A stretch of 64,000 bases of DNA from Eucalyptus grandis. Taxonomy: Eukaryota > Streptophyta > Magnoliopsida > Myrtales > Myrtaceae. Under the pieces are notes generated by a model. That model ran no database searches, was not told the DNA's origin, and saw nothing but the letters and a program-made list of their open reading frames with translations. The stretch is taken from assembly GCF_016545825.1 (NCBI RefSeq), contig NC_052618.1, positions 3,339,398 through 3,403,397 on the forward strand. The letters are read 5' to 3'. Made by a program: the position numbers and the translations under genes. This document shows, piece by piece, positions 21,425 through 32,331 of the stretch; positions within the stretch are counted from its first letter, which is position 1; the number at the start of each line of letters is the position of its first letter.

Positions 21425-22110
21425 TGTTTTATTTTTGGAATACTTTTAGCGCATCGAAATCGACCCATCAAAAGTCAAGGCTATTTGCGATTTACGGCCT
21501 TCGACTATTGTCAAAGAAGTCCACAGTTTATTATGATGGCTAAACTATGTGGCAATGTTCATTTGCCAATTGTCAGAAATAGCAAAGCCATTTTTCAATC
21601 TCTTGAAGAAAAATGCGAGGGTTAAGTGGGATGATGAATGCCAGAGTGCTTTTGAAAAGATAAAGCACTACCTCTTGCATCCTTCGATTTTGGTCCCACA
21701 AGTTCCCAAAAATCCCTTGATTTTGTACTTGACAATACACGACGAGTCGCTAGGAGCCATGCTAGCCCAAAAAGACCAAATGATGGTAGAGAATGCGCAG
21801 TATACTACTTAAGCAAGAAGTTCATTGCTTCTAACTTGAATTATTTTGAGATTGAGAAGACTTGTGTGGCCCTCATTTGGGTGTTGCACAGACTATGACA
21901 ATATACCCTCCACTACCAAATCCTACGGGCGATCGAAAATGACCCTATCAAGTACATCTTGGAAAAGTCGGCCTTGGTCGGGAAATTGGCCAAGTGGTAG
22001 ATCTTAATCTTGGAATTTAAAGTACAAAGCTTGGGTCAAAAGTTGATTAAGGGCCGTGCCATAACAGATATGTTAGTAGAAAATCCTAGAAAATCCTGAA
22101 GAATTAGAAG
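21425..22110 (+). pseudogene. Ty3/gypsy pol remnant (RT end and RNase H)
   Basis: The end of a gypsy RT and its RNase H are spread over several frames. FGILLAHRNRPIK corresponds to the post-catalytic FLG..V..RGI region. In another frame follow KPFFNLLKKNARVKWDDECQ, AFEKIKHYLLHP, VPKNPLILYL and ESLGAMLAQKD (to about 21780). Later pieces read LNYFEIEKTCVALIWVL, IENDPIKYILEK, ALVGKLAKW and KLIKGRAITDMLV. This pattern suits non-chromovirus gypsy elements (Athila/Tat side). Multiple frameshifts and stops are present, and no LTRs were found for it. Confidence 0.8.
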
Positions 22111-22556
22111 GCCCCAAGGTGGATGGTGATGTGGAGGAGCAAATAGAAATTATTGTATGCCAAGCAACATCGAAGGTGTTGATTTCAAAGGATGGAATGT
22201 CTAATGTTTTCTAACCTTGAGAACTAATGGAATTGGTCGCGAGTGGCGTGAACGGGGCATGCTTTAGAAGAATCGATCTATTACTATGCCATCCTATTGG
22301 AAAAACAAAGACATCTTGGAATACCCAAAGTTTAACATATCAAGTGGCTTTTCAAGAAATTGCTCAAGTTTTAGCCAAAGCAACTCTCCAGAGTGGTATC
22401 AATTGGTTGAAATGCCAAAAAGGGAATGTTGTTATAGGAGAGATGAAACCTGTTCATACCGAATTCAAAGGATTAGTGCATCATTCAAGGCAACATCAAA
22501 ACATTTCTTGGAAACCAAAAATTAGACGATGCTCCGATGAGGTTGCTGACCACCTT
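22111..22556 (+). other. Unrecognised sequence after the gypsy remnant
   Basis: A 131-codon frame (22227-22622) runs into the GAA microsatellite, so its acidic tail is just the repeat translated. I could not assign it. It may be more distal gypsy pol sequence in decayed form. A second overlapping frame (22286-22525) is no more convincing. Confidence 0.3.
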
Positions 22557-22559
22557 GAA

Positions 22560-22611
22560 AAAGAAGAAGAAGAAGAAGAAGAAGAAGAAGAAGAAGAAGA
22601 GAAAGAAAGAA
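22560..22611. repeat. (GAA)n microsatellite at the array border
   Basis: Around a dozen GAA triplets run from about 22560, ending GAGAAAGAAAG. Satellite sequence begins within about 10 bp of its right end. Confidence 0.9.
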
Positions 22612-24892
22612 TTGGTCGTTGACATTACTGGCCATTTGTGTTAAGTGCCATGCCAGAATCACCGTGTTGGCTCATATACACGCCGCAAATATTGGAGAAG
22701 GCTGGAGTCATAAACACTAATTAGCAAGTCCTTTGGATTGTTCTAATTGACCTTTTGAAGATCGTATGTTTCCTTGTTGCTGCTTTGCTGCTTGACCAGC
22801 ACGGTCGACGACCATTGCTTTGGATCAGTATTTTTGGGATGGTAGTCTCCATCATTAGCTTGGATTTGCTTTGGAGAGGGGTTTTTTTGCAGAGATCAGG
22901 TATAAGAAATAATAAAAATGAGATAAGGCTAGGTGTTAAGTGGGTTAGGATTGAATAGATTAAGCCAAGAAAAGCAGTTGTGGGCTTAAAAACCTGGACC
23001 GATAGGATCCGTGTTAGCTTAGATGGATTGGATACTTTGACTCGATTTGATTTTCTTTTTGTTAATATTAAATAATTAAAAGAAAAAAAAACTCATAATA
23101 AAAACCGGTGTAGTTATAGGAGACGCTTGCAATTACATCTTGTTTTTGGAGGGAGTAACGTTGTTGACAGTTTTGGCCATTTATGGTAGGTGCCCTGCCA
23201 GAATCACCGCACTGGCTCATATACTCGCCGCAAATATTGGAGAAGGCTAGAGTCATATACACTAATCAGCAGGTCCTTCAAATTGTTCTAATTGACCTTC
23301 TGACGACTGTATGTGTCGTTGTTGCCACTTTGCTGCTTGACCGGCACGGTCGAGGACAATTGCTTTTGATTAGTATTTGTGGGATGTTAGTATCCCTTCT
23401 CAGTTTGGATGTGGCCTTGGCGAGGGGTTTTTTATTGCAGAATTGAGGTATAAGAAATAATAAAAATGACACAAGGTTGGCTGGTAAGTGGGTTAGGATT
23501 GAATAGATCGAGTCGAGAAAAGCAGTTGTGGGTCTTAAAAACCCTAACAGAGAGGGTCCACGTCCGCTTAGATGGACTGGACACTTTGACTCCATCTAAT
23601 TTTCTTTTTGTTAATATTAAAAAATGAAAAGAAAAAAACTCATAATAAAAACTAGTGTAGTTATTTGAGACGCTCGCAATTACATCTTCTCGAAGATTGA
23701 ACATGTGGCGTGTCATGTTTTGGGAGGGAGTAACGTCTTTGACGGTTCTCGCCATTTTTGGTAGGTGCCGTGCCAGAACCACCACGTTGGCTCATATACA
23801 TGCCGCAAATATTGGAGGTGGCTGGAGTCATAAACACTAATGAGCAGGTCCTTTGGATTGTTCTAATTGACCTTCTGACGACTGTATGTGTCGTTGTTGT
23901 TGCTTTGCTGCATGACCGGCACGGTTGACGACCATTGCTTTTAATCAATATTTGTTAGATGGTAGTCTCCGTTATTAGTTTGGTTGTCGCTTTGTAGAGG
24001 GGTTTTTTTTGTAGAGATCAGGTATAAGAAATAATAAAAATGAGATAAGGCTATGTGTTAAGTGAGTTAGGATTGAATAGATTGAGCTGAGAAAAGCAGT
24101 TGTCGGCTTAAAAACCCGGACCGATAGGGTTCGCGTTAGCTTAGATGGACTGGACACTTTGACTCCATCGGATTTTCTTTTTGTTAATATTAAAAAATCA
24201 GAATAAAAACTAGTGTAGTTATTGGATACGCTTGCGATTACATGTTCTCAAAGATTGAACGAGTGGCGTGTCATGTTTTGGGAGGGATTAACGTCATTGA
24301 CGTTGCCGGCCATTTGTGGTAGGTGCCATGCCAAAATCATTGTGCTGGCTCATATACACGCCGCAAATATTGGAGAAGTCTGGAGTCATAAACACTAATG
24401 AGCAGGTCCTTTCAATAGTTCTAATTGACCTTCTGAAGATTGTATGTTTTCTTGTTGCCATTTTGTTGCTTGACCGGCACGGTGGATGACAATTGCTTTT
24501 GATCAGTATTTGTTGGATGGTAGTATCCCTTATTAGTTTGGATGTGGCATTGCAAAGGTGTTTTTTTTGCAGAGATCAAGTATAAGAAATAAAATAAAAA
24601 AAATGAGAGAAGGCTAGGTGTTAACTGGGTTAGGATTGAATAGATTGAGCAGAGAAAAGCAGTTGTCGGCTTAAAAACCTAGACGGATAGGGTCCGCGTT
24701 AGCTTAGATGGACTGGACACTTTGACTTGATCGAATTTTCTTTTCGCTAATATTAAAAAATTAAAGAAAAACACTCAGAATAAAAACTGGTGTAGCTATT
24801 GGATACGTTTGGAATTACATATTCTCGAAGATTGAATGATTGGCTTGTCATGTTTTGGGAGGGATTAACGTCGTTGATAGTTTTGGCCATTT

Positions 24893-25162
24893 GTGGTAGG
24901 TGCCATGCTAGAATCACCGCGCTGGCTCATATACACTTCGGAAATATTGGAGAAGGCTAGAGTCAAAAACACTAATGAGCAGGTCCTTTCAATTGATCTA
25001 ATTGATCTTCTGAAGATTGTATGTTTTCTTGTTGCCGCTTTAATGTTTGACGGGAACGGTCGACGACAATTGCTTTTGATTAGTATTTGTGGGATGGTGG
25101 TATTCCTTATCAGTTTGGATGTGGCCTTGGAGATGGGTTTTTTTTGCAGAAATGAGGTATAA
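24893..25162 (+). pseudogene. Array unit with open 89-codon transporter frame
   Basis: One of the better-preserved units, with no stop through the transporter-derived half. It reads ESPRWLIYTSEILEKARV, then LIDLLKIVCFLVAALMFDG, NGRRQLLLISICGMVVFLIS and a T-tract. It matches the segment of plant polyol/monosaccharide transporters that runs from the loop after TM7 (LYSPRIFEKAG in the family) through TM8, the cytosolic D-GRR loop and TM9. A complete transporter has about 500 residues and 12 membrane spans, so about 85 residues cannot transport anything. The upstream ATG is not the family start. Confidence 0.6.
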
Positions 25163-26592
25163 GAAATAATAAAAATGAGACAAGGCTGGCTGGTAAGTGG
25201 GTTAGGATTGAATACATGGAGCTGAGAAAAGCAGTTGTGGGCTTAAAAACTCTAGCTGGTAGGATCTGCGGCAGCTTAGATGGATTGGACACTTTGACTC
25301 CATCCGATTTTTTTTTGTTAGCATTAACAAATTAAAAGAAAAAAACTCATAATAAAAACCGGTGTAGTTATTGGAGACACTTGCAATTACATCTTGTCGA
25401 AGATTGAATGGGTGGTGTGTCATGTTTTTGGAGGGAGTAACATCGTTGACGATTTTGGCCATTTGTGGTAGGTGCCATGCCATAACACGCCGCAAATATT
25501 GGAGAAGGCTGGAGTCATAAACACTAATGAGTAGGTCCTTTGGCTTGTTCTAATTGACCTTTTGAAGACTGTATGTGTCATTGTAGCCGCTTTGCTGCTG
25601 GACCAGCACGGTCGACGACCATTGCTTTTGATAAGTATTTTGGGATGGTAGTCTCCATCATTAGTTTGGTTGTCGCTTCGCTGAGGGGTTTTTTTTGCAG
25701 ACATCAGGTATAAGAAATAATAAAAATGAGAGAAGGCTAGGTGTTAAGTGGGTGAGGATTGAATAGATTGGGCCAAGAAAAGCAGTTGTTGGCTTAAAAA
25801 CTCTGGCTGGTAGGATCTACGTCAGCTTAGATGGACTGGACACTTTGACTTCATCCGATTTTCCTTTTGTTAATATTAAAAAATTAAAAAAAAACTCTGA
25901 ATAAAAACTAGTGTAGGTATTGGATACGATTTCTATCACATTATGTCGAAGATTGAACAGGTGGCATGTCATGTTTTGGGAGGGAGGAACGTCATTGACG
26001 TTGCTGGCCATTTGTGGTAGGTGCCATGCCAGAATCACTGTGCTGGCTCATTTACGCGCCGGGTCATATACATGCCACAAATATTGGAGAAGGCTGGAGT
26101 TATAAACACTAATGAGTAGGTCCTTTGGATTGTTCTAATTGACCTTCTGAAGATTGTATATGTCATTGTTGCCACTTTGCTGTTTGATCGGCACGATCGA
26201 CCACATTTGCTTTTGATCAGTATTTGTGGGATGGTAGTCTCCCTTATTAGTTTGGTTGTGCAATTGCGGAGGGGTTTTTTTTGCAGAGATCAAGTAAAAG
26301 AAATAATAAAAATGAGATAAGGCTTGGTGGCAAGTGGGTTAGGATTGAATAGATTGAGTCGAGAAAAGCAGTTGTGGGCTTAAAAAACCTGACCGATAGG
26401 GTCCGCATTAGCTTAGATGGACTGGACACTTTGACTCCATCTGATTCTCTTTTTGTTAGCATTAAAAAATTAAAAGAAAAAAACTCATAATAAAAACTGG
26501 TGTAGTTATTGGAGACGCTTGCAATTACATCTTCTCGAATATTGAACGGGTGGCATGTCATGTTTTTGGAGGGAGTAACGTTGTTGACGGTT

Positions 26593-27303
26593 CTAGCCAT
26601 TTGTGGCAGGTGCCGTGCCATAACCATCGCGCTGGCTCATATACACGCCGCAAATATTGGAGAAGGCTGGAGTCATAAACACTAATGAGCAGGTCATTTG
26701 GATTGTTCTAATTGACCTTCTGAAGATTGTATGTGTCATTGTTGCCGCTTTGCTGCTTGACCAGCATGGTTGATGACCATTGCTTTTGATCAGTATTTTT
26801 GGGATGGTAGTCTCCATCATTAGTTTGGCTGTATGTTTTCTTGTTGCCGCTTTGTTGGTGGACCGGCGTGGTCGACAACAATTTCTTTTAATCAGTATTT
26901 GTGGGATGGTAGTATCCCTTATTAGTTTGGATGTGGCCTTGGAGTGGGGTTTTTTTTTTTTTTTGCAAAAATGAGATATAAGAGACAATAAAATTGAGAT
27001 AAGCGTAGGTTGTAAGTGGCTTAGGATTGAATAGATTGAGCCGAGAAAAACAGTTGTCGGCTTAAAAACTAGGACCGATAGGGTCCGCATTAACTTAGAT
27101 GGACTGGACCCTTTTACTCCATCCGATTTTCTTTTTGTTAGTATTAAAAAATTAAAATAAAAAACCTCATAATAAAAACCGGCGTAGTTATTGGAGACGA
27201 TTGCAATTACATCTTCTCGAAGATTGAACGGGTGGCTTGTCATGTTTTTAAAGGGAGAAACGTCGTTGATGGTTCTAGCTATTCGTGGTAGGTGCCATGC
27301 CAT
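26593..27303 (-). other. Longest minus-strand open frame of the array (236 codons), probably spurious
   Basis: The antisense frame stays open through one whole unit and part of the next, crossing the transporter-derived half in reverse (its KAATRKHT and CGVYMSQRDG stretches are antisense to the + strand motifs). Similar frames of 160-231 codons recur in other units. The product resembles no family that I know. The longest case exists partly because this unit carries an internal duplication. It is recorded as an observation, not as a gene. Confidence 0.3.
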
Positions 27304-27861
27304 AACTACTGCGCGGGCTCATATACACGTTGCAAATATTGGAGAAGGCTAGAGTCATAAACACTAATGAGCAGGTCATTTGGATTGTTGTAATTGACCT
27401 TCTGAAAATTGTATGTGTCATTGCTGCTGCTTTGCTGCTTGACCGACACGTCGATGACCATTACTTTTGATCAGTATTTTTGGGATGGTAGTCTCTATCA
27501 TTTGTTTGGTTGTCGCTTCGCGGAGGGTTTTTTTTTTTTTGCAGAGATCAGGTATAAGAAATAATAAAAATGAGAGAATGCTAGGTATTAAGTGAGTTAG
27601 GATTGAATAGATTGACCAGAGAAAAGCAGTTGTGGAGCTTAAAAACTATGGCTGGTAGGATGTGCGTCAGCTTAGATAGATTGGACACTTTGACTCCATC
27701 CGATTTTCCTTTTGTTAATATTAACAAATTAAAAGAAAAAAACTCAGAATAAAAACTGGTGTATTTATTGCATACGCTTGCAATTACATCTTTCCGAATA
27801 TTGAATGGGTGGCGTGTCATGTTTTGGGAGGGTTTAACGTCATTGACGTTGCTGGCCATTT

Positions 27862-28098
27862 ATGGTAGGTGCCATGCCAGAATCACCGCGCTGGCTCATA
27901 TACATGCCGCAAATATTGGAGAAGGCTGGAGTCAAAAACATTAATGAGGAGGTCCTTTCGATAGTGCTAATTGACCTTCTGAAGACTGTATGTTTTCTTG
28001 TTGCTGCTTTGTTGCTTGACCGGCACGGTCGACGACAATTGATTTTCATCAGTATTTGTGGGATTGTAGTATTGCTTATTAGTTTGCTTGTGGCTTAG
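27862..28098 (+). pseudogene. Array unit heading the first seven-unit higher-order repeat
   Basis: Open for 78 codons with PQILEKAGVKNINEEVL, LLKTVCFLVAALLLDRHGRR and LIFISICGIVVLLISLLVA. It ends early because TAG follows LLVA. Its downstream half lacks about 155 bp: AAGTATTATAAGAACTAG replaces the usual long spacer. The unit near 31637 shares both the KN-type residues and the same deletion, so the two are duplicates at a higher level. Confidence 0.6.
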
Positions 28099-28787
28099 CA
28101 GAGGGGTTTTTTTGCAGTGATCAGGTATAAGAAATAATAAAAATGAGATAAGCCTAAGTATTATAAGAACTAGTGTAGTTATTGGATACGATTTCTATTA
28201 CATCTTCTTGAAGATTGAACGGGTGTGTGTCATGTTTTCGGAGGGAGTAGCGTCATTGACGTTGCTGGCCATTTGTGGTAGGTGACATGCCAGAATCACC
28301 GCATTAGCTCATATACACGCCACAAATATTGGAGAAGGCTGGTGTCATAAACACTAATGAGTAGGTCCTTTCAATAGTTCTAATTGTCGTTCTGAAAACT
28401 GTATGTTTTCTTGTTGCCGCTTTGTTGCTTGACCGGCACGATCGACGACAATTGCTTTTGATCAGTACTTGTGGGATGGTACTATCCCTTATTAGTTTGG
28501 ATGTGGCTTTGGAAAGGGATTTTATTTTATTTTTTTTGCAGAAATGAGGTATAGGAAATAATAAAAATGAGATAAGGCTAGGTGTTAAGTGGGTTAGGAT
28601 TGAATAGATTGAGTCGAGAAAAGGAGTTGTGGGCTTAAAAACCCAGATCGGTAGGGTCCGCGTCAGCTTAGATGGATTGGACACGTTTGCAATTACATCT
28701 TCTCGAAGATTGAACGGGTAGCGTGTCATGTTTTGGGGGGGGGGGGTGTAATGTCGTTGACGTTGCTGGCCATTTGTTGTAGTTGCC

Positions 28788-29045
28788 ATGGCAGAATCAC
28801 CACGATGGCTCATATACACGCCACAAATATTGGAGAAGGCTGGAGTCATAAACACTAATGAGAAGGTCCTTTCGATTGTTTTAATCTATCTTCTCAAGAC
28901 TATATGTTTGCTTGTTGCCAGTTTAATGGTGGACAGGAATGGTCGACGACAATTGCTTTTGATCACTATTTGTGGGATGGTAATCTCCCTTATTACTTTA
29001 GATGTGGCTTTGGAGAGGGGTTTTTTTTGCAGAAATGTGGTATAA
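28788..29045 (+). pseudogene. Array unit, open 85-codon transporter frame
   Basis: Reads MAESPRWLIYTPQILEKAGV, LIYLLKTICLLVASLMVDR, NGRRQLLLITICGMVISLIT and VALERGFFCRN. It is preceded by a G-run (from about 28735) and a shortened spacer in which GGATTGGACAC joins GTTTGCAATTAC directly. The unit at 32552 shares this junction. Confidence 0.55.
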
Positions 29046-29935
29046 GAAATAATAAAAATGAGATAAGGCTAGGTGTTAAGTGGGTTAAGATTGAATAGAT
29101 TGAGCCAAGAAAAGTAGTTGTGGGCTTAAAACCTAGACCGATAGGGTCCATGTCAGCTCAGATGGACTGGACACTTTGATTCCATCCGATTTTCTTTTGT
29201 TAATATTAAAAAGGTAAAAGAAAAAAAAACTCATAATAAACACTGGTGTAGTTATTGGATATGCGTGCAATTACATCTTCTCGAAGATTGAATGGGTAGC
29301 GTGTGATGTTTTGGGGGGGAGAGTAATGTCATTGACGTTGCTGGCCATTTGTGGTAGGTGTCATGCCAGAATCACCGCAATGGCTCATATACACGCCGCA
29401 AATATTGGAGAAGGCTGGAGTCATAAACACAAATGAGAAGGCCCTTTGAATTGTTCTAATTGATATTCCGAAGACTGTACGTTTCGTTGTTGCCGGTTTA
29501 ATGCTTGACCGGAATGGTCGATGACAATTGCTTTTGATTAGTATTTTAAAGATGGTAGAATCCATTATTAGTTTGGATGTGGCTTTGGAGTGGGGTTTTT
29601 TTTGCGGAAATTTGGTATAAGAAATAAGAAAAATGAGGTAAGGCTAGGTGTTAAGTGGGTTAGAATTGAATAGATTGAGCCGAGAAAAGCAGTTGCGGGC
29701 TTAAAAACCCAGATCGATAGGGTCCACGTTAGCTTAGATGGACAGGACACTTTGACTCCATCCGATTTTCCTTTTGTTAATATTAAAAAATTAAAAGAAA
29801 AAAACTCATAATAAAAATTGGTGTAGTTATTGGATACGCTTGCAATTACATCTTCTCGAAGATTGAACGAGTGGCGTGTCATGTTTTGGGAGGGAGTAAC
29901 ATCGTTGACGTTGCTGGCCATTTCTGGTTGGTGCC

Positions 29936-30165
29936 ATGCCAGAATCACCGCGCTGGGTCATATACACGCCACGAATATTGGAGAAGGCTGGAGTCATAAA
30001 CACTAATGAGCAGGTCCTTTCGATAGTTCTAATTGACCTTTTGAAGACTATATGTTTCCTTGTGGCTGCTTTGTTGCTTCACAGGCATGGTCGACGACAA
30101 TTGCTTTTGATAAGTATTTGTGGGATGGCAGTCTCCCTTATTAGGTTGGGTGTGGCTTTGGAGAG

Positions 30166-30200
<35 letters not shown>

Positions 30201-30208
30201 AGAAATGA
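29936..30208 (+). pseudogene. Array unit with 30-T acceptor-like tract
   Basis: The open frame holds PESPRWVIYTPRILEKAGV, LIDLLKTICFLVAALLLHR and HGRRQLLLISICGMAVSLI. The Asp before the GRR loop is replaced (HRHGRR instead of DRHGRR). The frame then runs into 30 consecutive T (30169-30198), giving an artificial poly-Phe tail before GCAG. Confidence 0.55.
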
Positions 30209-31644
30209 GGTATAAGAAATAATAAAAATGAGATAAGGCTCGGTGGAAAGTGGGTAAGGATTGAAAAGATTGACCCTTGAAAAGTAGTTTTGGGCTTAAA
30301 AACTCTGGCTGGTAGGGTTCGCGTCAGCTTGATGGACTGGACACTTTGACTCCATATGATTTTCTTTTTGTTAGTCTTAAAAAATTAAAAGAAAAAAAAA
30401 CTCATAATAAAAACCGGTATAGTTATTGGAGACGCTTACAATCACATAATCTCGAAGATTGAATGGGTGGCGTGTCATGTTTTTAGAGGGAGTAACGTCG
30501 TTGACGGTTCTGGCCATTTGTGGTAGGTGCCATGGCATAACCACCGCGCTGGCACATATAGACGTTGCAAATATTAGAGAAGGCTAGAGTCATAACCACT
30601 AATGAGAAGGTCCTTTCAATTGTTCTAATTGATCTTTTGAAGACTATGTGTTTCGTTGTTGCCGCTTTAATGCTTGATCGGATTGGTCGATGACAATTGC
30701 TTTTGATCAGTATTTGTAGGATGGCAGTATCCCTTATTAGTTTGGATGTGGCTTTGGAAAGGGGTTTTTTTTGCATAAATGAGGTATAAGAAATAATAAA
30801 AACGAGATAAGGCTAGGTGTTAATTGGGTTAGGATTGAATAGATTGAACCCAGAAAAACTATTGTGGGCTTAAAAACCGGGCTGACAGCGTCCGCGTCAG
30901 CTTAGACGGACTAAACACTTTGACTCCAGCCGATTTTCTTTTTGTTAATATTAAAAAATTCAAAAGAAAAAACTCATAATAAAAGTAGTGCAGTTATTGG
31001 AAACGCTTGCAATTACATCTTCTCGAAGATTGAATGGGTGGCATGTCATGTTTTGGGAGGGAGTAACGTCGTTAACGTTGTTGGCCATTTGTGGTAGGTG
31101 CAATGCTAGAATCACCGCGCTGGCTCATGTACACGCCGCAAATATTGGACAAAGCTAGAGTGATAAACACTAATAAGCAGGTCCTGTGGATTGTTTTAAT
31201 TGACCTTCTAAAGACTGTATGTGTCGTTGTTGCTGCTTTGCTGCTTCACCGGCACAGTTGATGACCATTGCTTTTGATTAGTATTTTTGGCATGGTAGTC
31301 TCCATCATTAGTTTGGTTTTTTTGCAGAGATCAGGTATAAGAAATAGTAAAAATGAGAGAAGGCTAGGTGTTAAGTGAGTTAGGATTGAATAGATTGAGT
31401 CAAGAAAAGCTATTGTGGGTGTAAAAACTCTGGCTGGTAGGATCTGCATCAGCTGAGATGGACTGGACACTTTGACTCCATCCGATTTTCCTTTTGTTAA
31501 TATTAAAGAATTAAAAGAAAAAAGACTCATAATAAAAACTGGAGTATTTATTGCATACGCTTGCAATTACATCTTCCTGAAGATTGAGCGGGTGGCATGT
31601 CATGTTTTGGGAGGGTTTAACGCCGGTGATGTTGCTAGCCATTT

Positions 31645-31914
31645 GTGGTAGGTGCCGTGCCAGAATCATCGCGCTGGCTCATATACACGCCACAAATATT
31701 GGAGAAGGCTGGAGTTAAAAACACTAATGAGCAGGTCATTTCGATAGTTCTAATTGCCCTTCTGAAGACTGTATGTTTTCTTGTTGCCGCTTTGTTGCTT
31801 GACCAGCATGGTCGACGACAATTGCGTTTCATTAGTATTTGTGGGATGGTAGTATCGCTTATTACTTGGTTGTTGCTTAGCGGGGTTTTTGTAGTGATCA
31901 GGTATAAGAAATAA
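31645..31914 (+). pseudogene. Array unit heading the second higher-order repeat
   Basis: Holds PQILEKAGVKNTNEQVISI, LLKTVCFLVAALLLDQHGRR and LRFISICGMVVSLI. It pairs with the unit at 27854 about 3.78 kb away: the same K-N variant, the same F-I-S in place of L-I-S, and the same spacer deletion (AGGTATTATAAAAACTGG). Confidence 0.6.
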
Positions 31915-32289
31915 TAAAAATGAGATAAGGCTAGGTATTATAAAAACTGGTGTAGTTATTGGATACGATTTCTATTACATCTTCTCGAAGATTGAACGGG
32001 TGGCATGTCATGTTTTGGGAGGGAGTAACGTCATTGACGTTGCTGGCCATTTGTGGTAGGTGCCATGCCGGAATTAGCGCGTTGGCTCCTATACACACCG
32101 TAAATATTGGAGAAGGCTAGTGTCATAAACACTAATGAGTATGTCCTTTTGATAGTTCTAATTGTCGTTCTGAAAACTGTATGTTTTCTTGTTGCTGGTT
32201 TGTTGCTTGACCGGCACGATTGACAACAATTGCTTTTGATTAGTACTTGTGGGATGGTACTATCCCTATTAGTTTTGATGTGGCTTTGG

Positions 32290-32294
<5 letters not shown>

Positions 32295-32329
<35 letters not shown>
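32295..32329 (+). repeat. 35-T homopolymer within an array unit
   Basis: The usual T-tract before GCAG in each unit is expanded here to 35 T. Other units have about 5-30, for example 15 at 26950-26964, 30 at 30169-30198 and 27 at 52279-52305. Confidence 0.9.

Positions 32330-32331
<2 letters not shown>

Noticed and set aside
22660..22700. PESPRWL at the start of each unit as the sugar-transporter PESPRWL motif
   Set aside because: In transporters that motif lies after TM6, well before the LYSPRIFEKAG block. Here the two are only one residue apart. The alternative frame (ARITAL) fits the expected residues before LYSP as well, so the PESPRWL reading may be coincidence.
26593..27303. 236-codon minus-strand gene
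   Set aside because: Antisense to the transporter-derived half, not constant between units, matches no family, and its length depends on an internal duplication.
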